From Acarospora socialis (lineage: Eukaryota > Ascomycota > Lecanoromycetes > Acarosporales > Acarosporaceae): a stretch of 64,000 nucleotides of DNA. This document shows, piece after piece, positions 55,725 through 64,000 of this stretch. The position numbers and the translations under genes are program-made. Numbering within the stretch: the stretch's first letter is position 1; each line of letters begins with the position of its first letter. Under the pieces are notes generated by a model. It saw only the letters and a program-made list of their open reading frames with translations. It was not told where the DNA came from and ran no database searches. The stretch is taken from positions 930,001-994,000 of the forward strand of contig JAMYGW020000009.1 of NCBI GenBank assembly GCA_025617375.2. Direction: 5' to 3'.

Positions 55725-56703
55725 ATGACACAGCACACTCCGACATTAATCCGCAGCGCCGAGGTCCCTAAACGGCCAAAAGGTATTTATCAGTGGTGCG
55801 CAGGCTGACATTCTGAAGTTATTGACACCGTTCTACAGGTATACTCAAGAACTCATACCGAAATGTACCGGCAAGCCAGATCTCTCCCACCCGGGAAGTT
55901 CCCTTGACCCAGTCCGCCTCCGCGCCGGCCGGGCGACCCGAGCTCGAGCGTGGCCTCTCCGAAAAAGACATCACGCTGCAAAACACGCTTCAGAACGCCG
56001 GCCACCGTCGGAGCTCGTCGAACGCTCGAGCCTCGGTATCCCGGCGACAGTCGACCAACGGCGGGCGGGACGCCGGCGTCGAAGACGAGAACAACCCGCG
56101 ACTCAAATGGGACGAAGCGAATCTCTACCTGACGGAGCAGGAGAAGAGCAGCACGATGAAGATAGACGAGCCGAAGACGCCCTACGCAAAGCGCTACGAT
56201 CCGGAGGAAGACGAGGCGGAGATGCGGACTCTGGATGCCGATGACTTGGTCGTGGACGAGCTGGACCGGGTCGGAGGGAGCAGGTCGCGGACGCGGGAAG
56301 ATGAGATCCCCGGACTCGAGCTCGGAGAACCGGAGGAGGCGATTGCGGATTCACGGAATGGCGAGAGCAGGGTGACGCGGTCGGGGAGCGTGAAGGGGGA
56401 CAAACAGGTCGTGGTCGATCCGGCGGAGGACGACGGGCTCGGTGGGCATGGCGAGGGTGGCAGGTGGAGCGCGGAGGAGAGGGAGAAGCATCGGAAGTTT
56501 GAGGAGATGAGGAGGAAGCATTACGAGATGAAGGATGTCAAGGGCTTGCTTGGGTATGGTGGTTTTTTGTCCTTACCATGATGTAATGGTCACTGACGAG
56601 GCACAGACATCCGGAAGGACTTGATGAAATGGATGAAGACGATGATGGCCTGGGCGGTCCACCTCCAGTACCTGTCAACCGTGGCAATGCTGGGAGGTCA
56701 TAA
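55725..56703 (+). CDS. glc8: Protein phosphatase 1 regulator, Glc8/inhibitor-2 family
   Basis: Three exons (55725–55782, 55839–56553, 56607–56703) give 289 aa. The N-terminal PP1-binding KGILK motif (residues 19–23, in RPKGILKNS) is completed across intron 1. The central inhibitor-2 signature reads [20 protein letters not shown] then [17 protein letters not shown], with the conserved TP phosphosite (kinase target in the family). A basic helical stretch [20 protein letters not shown] matches the C-terminal PP1 contact, and the tail is acidic (DEMDEDDDG). Glc8 modulates PP1 (Glc7) in glycogen metabolism and mitosis. The coding strand is C-rich early and G-rich from about 56210. Confidence 0.92.
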
Positions 56704-57942
56704 TATGGGATGTCATGATTTTGTTGGTCTTTTCTTTGGCATCACGTCTTTGTTCGAGAAATCTTGATCAGTTGAGACCCTTGTGTCTATATCATTGTTG
56801 CAGATCCTTCATGCCATCAACCCATTCACTCTACTTCTGACATGCACTCGAAGGCTGCCGGTGGACTCTCTCTACGCTCTCTCTCAGCATTCTCCTCTAT
56901 TGGGTCTTTGAGCACGTACTTTAGCGAGTGCATTTATATCCGCATAGCGCCTCCCCAATCGGATACTCCAGATTGCCGAAGATCACTCTCTGCAGTCAAG
57001 TCTTTGATGTGACCTCCTCCTTCTCAACAAAGCATCCATGAGGATGACCATTATTCTTATCCAGCAACGCCCGTGGCGTAATTTACGACCTTTCAGTCAA
57101 CATCGCAGGATCAGCGCTCGAGATACGTACGGAACTATCATGACCAAGGATCGGGTTTCAGCGGTTGCATTCTGGGGCATTCTGACGCTGGCAGAGGTGC
57201 GAGACTCCTGCCTCGCTCCCTTTCCAGCCCTGACTGGAATAGAGACCTTTCAGTCGTGTGGTGCAGCCTTTCCGGCTTACAAGGAGGATCTATCCAATGT
57301 CCTATTCGTTCGAACAGTGCTGCCTCTCCGATCTTCTTGATCTTGCTGCCCAAACCTAGGAAGCTTATATAACTGACGTTGGTTGCAGTGGTCGTCAATA
57401 GATTACCTAGGGTCCAGTCAAGATCCTCAAGCTGCCGGTTGGCTTCAAGTATGTTCCAGCTTACAACTATGTTTAGACAGAGATTATATCGAGGAAGTCT
57501 TAGACTCATACCCAAGGGTAAGCTTTTGATCTTGGTGTGACTGGGCTCTTCACTCCTTACCACTTGCACTCAAGAGGTTTCCCGTTCGAGGTTCGAGGCC
57601 GTCTAGACTTATGCTTATGTAAGCATCGCTTTATCACGAGGGGTTACTCGCCCCTGAATGGACTCTGATGTGCAACCCCGCAGTACGAAGCCTCAAGGCC
57701 TGGACTTCACCCTTCTCCCATCCATGCCTTAGGTACGGAACTCAGAGCCAAGCAATAAACCAGCGGGGTAAACATGTCATGGCGCAGATCAGTCGCGGTA
57801 GCGGGGGGCTAGGGGGATGGTGTGTTGGAGGACAGGGTCCTCAGCATGTTCTCGTCGTGCTTGTCATCCGTACTTTGATATCTCTCTTCCTGTTGTTCTG
57901 TAACCATTTCGTCTCCATGGTCAGGAATTAGTGTATGCCATC
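56704..57942. other. Intergenic, no gene seen
   Basis: 3' flank of GLC8 and promoter of the MetE-like gene. A 143-codon minus-strand frame (57138–57569) has no recognisable family. A tRNA-like T-loop string near 57588 lacks the remaining stems. Confidence 0.5.
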
Positions 57943-59541
57943 ATGCCTATTCCTACCGAAGTCGTGGGCAGCTTGCCCCGCCCTCAGTGTATGTCTCGAT
58001 TACTTAGCTTATAGACTCATGTTCCACATCGTCCCTTGCGTAGCTTGCTGAGCTGAACTTCTTCTAGACCTTCAGCAAGCCTTTGCAGACTATGATGCCG
58101 GCAAGATCACACGAGAGGATCTGGAGAAGGCGCAGGACAAGGCAGCTGAGGATTCCATCGTCCGTATGGAGAAGACGGGCTCCGCGTTAGTCACGGACGG
58201 CGAACAGAGAGCTAGCTCGTAGGTAGCCACCACTTGCTTGTTGGTGTTGTGCTGATTGGATTCACGCAGCTTTGCTACCTACCCCATCACCGAGTAAGTG
58301 GCCCACGACAGCAGAAGGCTCGATGTTGATGCCCATGATATAGCACGCTGGGTGGGACTGGATTGGCCGACGGCCTGGCGGCTGATGGGCAGTACTTCGT
58401 ACGTCTGACTGCTGTTGTATGGACGGGCATGCAATGACGATATGCCCAGGCTATCTTCGATGATGGCCATCACCGCCAGCTTCCTCGTCTCGTGAAGGGG
58501 CCTTTCAAGTATGCATACGTCAAGATACCTTCCGCTCCACGTGTTAGACTGACCGACTTAGATATAAGACATATGCATGGGAGAACTTGAAGAAATCCAA
58601 ACCATATGCCAAGAACTGCCCTATGAAACAGGCCGTCATCGCTCCGAGTATGATGTACTTGCTTTATCCTTTGAATGGCACCGTTGAAGGTTATCCAAAG
58701 GGAGAGTTCATAGAAGATCTGGTGAATGAGGTAGGCATATCGATACCTGAAACGGTGTGTTGGTGCCGACGAGACTGTTGTACAGTGTGAGAAAGACATC
58801 CGCGGTTGCTTTGAGGCAGGCGCGAAACGTGTGTCTATCGACTTCACTGAAGGTAGATACGCTTAGCAACCTCTATAGGAAAGCAAGAGATGCTGATGGT
58901 GACCTCTTACAGGTCGTCTGGCGTCGAAGAAGGACCCACGTAACCCTTGGACGGGAGCTAACCTGCTACAAACCTTTGTTGATCTCAACAACAAGTATGT
59001 CCTAACCATGGTCCAGAACCTAGACTTGCCACCACTAACCGATCCTAGAGTCCTCGACCGCTTCACCCCGGAAGAGCGCAAGAACATCGGCATCCACACC
59101 TGCCCCGGCGGCGACTGCGATTCCGTCCACTCCTTCGACGTCGACTACCACGAACTGCTCCCCTCCATGTTTCAAATGAACGCCGGCTACTTCCTCATCC
59201 AACTGGCGTCGGAAAGGGACAAGGAAAAAGTGTACAAAGAGATCGGCGAGACGATCCGCAAGGACGCCAAGGGCGTCAAACAAGTCGCCTTCGTCGGCGT
59301 CGTCAACCCGCTCGACCCCACCGTCGAGACGCCCGAGCAGATCTGCGAGGATCTGGTGGCGGCGAGCAAGTATATCCCGACCGATCAGCTGGGCGCCACG
59401 GATGACTGTGGGTTTTCGCCCTTCTCGATCGACGTCAAGCCGAAGCATGGCAGTCCGGATTGCGCGAGGGACATTGCGTTTCAGAAGATTGCGAATCGGG
59501 TCAAGGGCGTGAAGATGGCGAGTGAGAAGTTGGGGGTCTGA
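57943..59541 (+). CDS. Cobalamin-independent methionine synthase-like (MetE C-terminal/UROD-fold) enzyme
   Basis: Nine exons (57943–57988, 58068–58218, 58270–58293, 58344–58398, 58450–58508, 58562–58730, 58786–58852, 58913–58994, 59049–59541) give 381 aa. It opens MPIPTEVVGSLPRP, typical of the single-domain MetE family (PF01717). DGEQRASSFATYPITDTLGG and WENLKKSKPYAKNCPMKQAV follow. Zinc-site residues expected from MetE are present: H234 and C236 in GIHTCPGG and C338 in DDCGFSPF. At half the length of Met6 it lacks the N-terminal folate-binding half, so the methyl donor and acceptor are uncertain. Exon 3 is a 24-nt microexon. The gene converges on the CoA-transferase. A methyltransferase role is inferred from the family. 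Confidence 0.88.
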
Positions 59542-59688
59542 CTGGGTAATATTGCGTTATGCGTTGGGGTCGATTCGTTGGGCTTCTTTCAACACCGCAA
59601 TACCCAAGCTCATGTCTCTGTCCTCGGTCACCCACCGACGACTATTCGATCTCATAGAGGTGGCACATCTTAACTCGATCGACCCTGA

Positions 59689-61015
59689 TCACAATTTGGC
59701 CGTATCCACTTTGACCAGCCCCCCATTCTCCACCCTATAATCCCTATCCCTCTTCCACCCCATCCACTCCTCCAACGTCTTCTCCCCGCCTTCGCCCGGA
59801 CTCAACCCTTTTCCCAACCACCCGCCATCATCCCTCTCCATCTTCAGCGCCGGCGTATCCCTCAACGTAACGATAGCCCGCTGCTCATACCCCTCCCTCT
59901 CCAACTCCTCCTGCTCCAGCACCGGCGTACAACACGCATCGGACCCCTCAAACACCCCCTCCCACTCCTTCCTCGTCCTCTCGCGAAACTTCCGCTCCAA
60001 CACCTCCCGCAACCGCGGCCACGTCCTCTTCTCCTCCCTCCTGCCCCCCAACCTCTCCACCGCCACCTCCTCCCCCACCCCTAACCTCGCCACCAACACC
60101 CGCCAAAACCTCTCCTCCAACGCCCCGACCGCCATATACCTCCCCGGATCCCGACACTCATAGCACGCATAATACGGACACCCGCCATCCAACAAATTCG
60201 TCCCCCTCTCCCCACCCCACACCTCCCTCTCCCTCCCCCGCCCCTTGACCGCACCCATCCTGCCCAACCGCAACATACTCCCCAACCCAGCCACCCCATC
60301 CACCATATTCGCCTCCACCACCTGGCCCCTCCCACTCCGCCCTCGACCCACCAACGCCAGCAAGATCCCCACAAAGCACACCAGCCCACCCCCCGCGAAA
60401 TCACCCAGCACGTTCACCGGCGCGCTCGGCGCGCTCGGCCACGCCGGTCCGAATTGCGACAGCACCCCGCTGACGGCCAGGTAGTTGATGTCGTGGCCGG
60501 CCATGGCGGCGTAGGGCCCGTCGCGGCGGAAGCCCGTCAGGCGCGCGACGATGAGGCGCGGGTTGAGGGTCTGCAGGAGGGAGGGGGGGAGGTTGAGGGA
60601 GGTTTCGAGGACAGAGGGCCGGAAGGGGTCGATGAGGATGTCGGTGGTGGGGATGAGGGAAAGGAGGAGGGCGCGCGCGGACGGGTGTTTGAGGGAGAGG
60701 GCGATGGAGGTTTTGTGCCGGGTGAGGAGGTCGGGCGTTGGGCGGTTGGGATTCTTGTCTTCGTGGGAGGGGGAGCTTGAAGGGGGGGGGTGCGAGTGCG
60801 GGGTCGGTTGGTCAATGCGTAGGACTGTGGCGCCGTAGTCGGCGAGGAGGAGGCCGCAGAAGGGTCCTGAGGGTGGTGGGTTAGTGAGGGAGGAGTGGAG
60901 GGGAGGGGAGGGGAGGGGAGGGGAGGGAGTGCGGACCGGGTGCTAGGCCGGCGAACTCGAGGACGCGGAGGCCGGTTAGAGGTGGTGGGGAGGGGGAAGG
61001 GGTGGGTGAGGTCAT
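59689..61015 (-). CDS. CaiB/BaiF family III CoA-transferase (AMACR-like)
   Basis: Two minus-strand exons (61015–60937, 60866–59689) give 418 aa. The N-terminus reads PPPLTGLRVLEFAGLAPGPF across the intron, then CGLLLADYGATVLRID, the Rossmann-like CoA-binding start of the family. Further landmarks are DPFRPSVLE, LNPRLIVARLTGF and the catalytic-Asp block GHDINYLAVSG, with VVEANMVDGV after it. The family includes alpha-methylacyl-CoA racemase, which epimerises branched acyl-CoAs in peroxisomes and mitochondria, and true CoA-transferases. Motif RLTGFRRDGPYA fits the racemase-like branch. No clear peroxisomal SKL is present (it ends DTAKL). The intron donor is an unusual GTCCGC, and the intron is mostly a CCCCT tandem. 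Composition is very GC-rich with a strand-skew switch near 60450. Confidence 0.88.
60897..60929. repeat. GGGGA pentamer tandem inside an intron
   Basis: Five to six GGGGA/GGGAG units on the plus strand (CCCCT on the coding strand) fill most of the 70-nt CoA-transferase intron. Confidence 0.85.
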
Positions 61016-61383
61016 TGCGATCAGGGGAATCGGTAGATGTGCACTTTCAGAGCTTGTGGTTGATGAGATTGCTGGTAGTGTGGTTCGCAGGTGGGAAGGA
61101 CAAAGATGTGGTTTATGGAAGCGGGTGATTGTAGCCCTAAAGCGTGTTTCCCGTGCCGAGGCTTGTCGGGCCGTACTAACCGAGAACGTGGGGAACGCCA
61201 AGGCCACATGTCACTTTTCATGTGCCGGTTATGGTATGACTAATGACTACGATTTAAATTCTCATTGCATACTTTCATGTCAGCTCCCAGCTAGCTTCTG
61301 CTGCTCAGAGCGGCTCTGACCTGGATTATGTCACACTGAACTAGCTAATGTTCTCTGTGCTTTGCCTGCCTCTTCTTTGAATC
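61016..61383. other. Divergent promoter, CoA-transferase / HET gene 2
   Basis: A 368-bp spacer between two start codons. Composition shifts abruptly from GC-rich on the CoA-transferase side to AT-rich on the HET side. No specific site was recognised. Confidence 0.55.
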
Positions 61384-63738
61384 ATGTTGTGCAATCTTTG
61401 TCAATCAATCACCATTGCAGGTCTGCGTGCTAATGATTATGATCATCAGCCTAGTCTTTTGGCACTTAAAGCCTCTGCTCAATCAGGTTGCCAACTCTGC
61501 AATCTTCTTTGGACGTGCTTGGTCAAAGCATGTCTTCCCAAGGCTATCACTGTCCATCTTACTGGACGGATGTTTGGACATGAGCATCTCATTGACACGG
61601 CAATTCAGCTTCGTGGCGAATTCTTAGATATGTGGCAGCAGCAGCCAATTCACCCAGCTGCGGATAAGATCTGGGTGCATTCTGGACAGACACTATACGA
61701 TGACGGCAGTCACCGCACTCAAGTGTATGGGAGTTTGAGAGTGTATGCTTCATCAGGTGAGGTGTTGCTTGATTGATTCACTAGGCTAGCTGTCTTCATT
61801 GGCCAAGTATTCAGACTTTGAGACCGTGTAACTTTGCACTGGCTTATAGTTCCTTTGTTGCCTCCAACACCATTTGCGTTTCCGCGTATGCTAGGGTTGT
61901 TATGCTATCCTTACCGCCGAGATTTAACCAACAGGAGAGCATGTGCTCTTATTTGAATCATATATGAGGTGACCGTTGCTTTCCTAAGTGTGGGTGGTTG
62001 TGTTTTATCCTGTTTGCTTCTGACAACCAACATTGAAACCTCTTTCATATTGATGCAGCATTTTTCAGCCTACATAAATATGCTTATAAGAATATAGACA
62101 ACCCATCAGCCAAGCACCTCATGGGTCGAGCAGTCGCCATAGACCCTACAGAAAACTCTTGCTTTGATAAGATTAAGCAATGGCTGAACAACTGCGACGA
62201 ATATCATCACACTTGTCGACGAATCAAGTTGTCACCTCTACCGAAAAGAGTTCTGGACGTTGGACCATCCGATGGATCTATGGATCCAGTCCTTTGCGTC
62301 AACCAGAACCGCTGTGGACAATACATCGCACTTTCGTATTGCTGGGGTGAAAGTCAGGCGACAGTAACCACACGGCAGACTCTGGATGACTTCACGAGAG
62401 GAATCAAAACGTCGACTTTATCTCAGTCTCTGCAGGATGCTATTCACGTCACTCGAAGGCTTGGGCTGAGGTACATATGGATTGATGCATTGTGCATCGT
62501 ACAACAGGAGGAAAAGCCTACTGACTTCGTGATTGAGTCAGTAAAAATGGCGCAGTATTACTCTAATGCATATTTCACACTCGCTGCTGGCTGTGCGGCC
62601 GATAGCCGCGAGGGATTCCTGATGAAGCGGTTGTCGGCACCAGCAGGACCATGTCGACTAGACTATACTCGACCAGCTGTACCTGCATGGGGGCAGCCCG
62701 CAATTCAGCGTGGCTCGGTCTTTGCATGTCTGCCATCATCTGAAGATGTTGGGCCTCTCGAGAAGCGCGCTTGGACACATCAAGAGTTAATCTTGAGCCA
62801 CCGAACACTAGTCTACGGAAAAGAGCAGTTGATGTTCAGATGTCAGCAGGCTCGATACAACGAAGCCGGTAGTTCTCTGCTTTGGAGACAGACATACTCA
62901 AATTTGAAATCAACCAATGGCCTCGTTGAGTTCGAGTATAACCGTTTTGGAACGAAAAATGGTAGCGCTCCGCCAGTGGTATTCCATACTCGGAGATTAC
63001 ACAACCCGGGCTATGCGTGACCCGGAGGACAAGTTGACGGCAATTTCAGGAATCGCACAATCTCTCCATGAAACGCTTCAATGCAGGTACCTGTTCGGTT
63101 TGTGGGAAATGGACATGATTCGAGGACTGCTATGGACGGACAACCTACTACGTTCCCCAAAAGAGAGAGCAGTGGCACTCAGACGACCAGAAACCTATCG
63201 CGCACCATCTTGGTCCTGGGCATCCGTGGACGGGCCAATCCACGTAACAGATACGGAACGCCTTGCGTACAGATATCATAATCCAGACAACATTCGGATC
63301 AAGATCTTAGCGTTTGATATAGCCGCGAATTCTTTCGATCCGATACGCGATAACACAAGTAAAGCCGGCGGCACTGGACTGAAGCTGCAAGGCGTCTTGA
63401 AGCATGTCCAACGCTCAACAAGGAGTGTCTCTCAATATACCTTCCAAAGTCCTCTCATCAATGGCCGAATCCGAATGAATCATGAGGGCAATATGTTTCT
63501 CCTCGAACCAATGACGGTACCTGTTTCTGAAGAAAGCGATTCAATCACAGTTGGAGTAGCTTTTTTTGATGTGCTCAACCGAGGATTGACGAGCTTTTGG
63601 TGTACGCGACTAACATTTCACCAAGGACTACTTCTAACCTTAGATGACAATGGATGCTATCAAAGGATTGGCTTTTTCGCTGTGGAAAATGAGATTTGGT
63701 TTGATCAAGGTGTTCAAGAAGAGTTTACACTTATTTGA
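61384..63738 (+). CDS. HET-domain heterokaryon incompatibility protein 2
   Basis: Three exons (61384–61756, 62059–62924, 62977–63738) give 666 aa. The start MLCNLCQSITIAGL and GCQLCNLLW form the usual Cys-rich entry. The first intron is 302 nt; its junction rebuilds YASSAFFSLHKYAYK in frame. The HET domain opens with YIALSYCWG at 213–221, then LSQSLQDAIHVTRRLGLRYI, WIDALCIVQQ and the YYSNAYFTLAAGCA block. LEKRAWTHQELILSHRTL follows. The second junction (62925–62976) is weak (GTTGAG donor, CCAG acceptor) but is the only simple splice that links to WYSILGDYTTRAMRDPEDKL. If that intron is not real, the gene carries a frame break there. The C-terminus contains YRAPSWSWASVDG. HET proteins mediate non-self recognition cell death; the partner is unknown. 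Confidence 0.82.
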
Positions 63739-64000
63739 GAAAGGGAAAATAGAACTGGGTTGAAGCAAATGTGCCAAGCTTTAATTCTTGACCTAAACCA
63801 CTAGAAAACTGCTGTGCCCGATGTGACACAAAAACTAAACTTGTAACAACATTGATTACACAGCGAAGAATGGCCTCTCCGAGCTTATATTAAATAACTA
63901 CATCTCTGCTATTCCCTTGTATGATTCGCGCTAAGCACCGCAGGAAAACAATGTAACTCTTGCTCAACCCTGATTATCAACGCACAAAGGAAGAGAATGC
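63739..64000. other. 3' flank of HET gene 2, no gene seen
   Basis: AT-rich sequence to the window edge. No coding frame was recognised. Confidence 0.6.

Noticed and set aside
57138-57569. 143-codon minus-strand frame
   Set aside because: No recognisable family and no supporting splice structure.
57560-57615. tRNA-like T-loop string GGTTCGAGGCC
   Set aside because: No acceptor, D or anticodon stem can be paired at the right distance on either strand.
1-64000. CRISPR arrays, rRNA, retroelements and virus-like elements
   Set aside because: No regularly spaced repeats, rRNA core sequence, long terminal repeats, reverse transcriptase or capsid-like coding was seen.

Overview
This window is nuclear DNA from a filamentous ascomycete (Pezizomycotina). 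The evidence is short GT–AG introns of about 45–140 nt with CTRAC-type branch sites, two HET-domain incompatibility genes, a PTH11/rhodopsin-type membrane protein, a DUF6594 protein, and fungal housekeeping orthologues (Erg7, Sgt1, Ubc7, Aim25, Lcl2, Nop10, Nob1, Sen2, Crb2/Rad9, AP-1 mu, Glc8, Spo11). I cannot name the genus. Gene models were built by joining reading frames at visible splice signals. For most of them the joined protein reads through conserved family sequence.

Layout. 0.6–5.2 kb: a secreted NMT1/SBP-like protein (-) and an eight-exon PTH11-like membrane protein (+). 6.6–14.0 kb: an auxilin/Swa2-like J-protein (+), lanosterol synthase (-) and SGT1 (+). The last two share a 242-bp divergent promoter that holds a perfect heat-shock element. 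14.4–17.3 kb: a DUF6594 membrane protein (-) and a Gln/Pro/Tyr-rich protein (+). 17.9–20.9 kb: SPO11 (+) converging on UBC7 (-). 21.4–25.3 kb: HET gene 1 (-), an AT-rich spacer with a TA-flanked MITE, and a T5orf172/GIY-YIG-like protein (-). 25.7–29.3 kb: AIM25 scramblase (-), LCL2 (-) and mitochondrial ribosomal protein bL27m (+). 30.0–39.7 kb: Crb2/Rad9 (-), SEN2 (-), NOP10 (+) and NOB1 (-), which form a small RNA-processing neighbourhood. 39.7–48.8 kb is gene-poor and holds one unrecognised gene (+) and AP-1 mu (-). 48.8–63.7 kb: a 1,726-aa RasGAP-like protein (+), GLC8 (+), a MetE-like enzyme (+), a CaiB/BaiF CoA-transferase (-) and HET gene 2 (+).

Most genes are housekeeping. The accessory content is the HET genes, the SBP-like protein, the T5orf172 protein, the MITE and the lineage-specific genes. 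I saw no rRNA, convincing tRNA, CRISPR array, retroelement or virus-like element. No multi-gene undescribed system is evident. The most unusual signals are a repeated C-rich to G-rich composition switch inside many genes, the heat-shock element between ERG7 and SGT1, the MITE, a large palindrome-bearing intron in AP-1 mu, and the bacterial-looking leader of the SBP-like protein.
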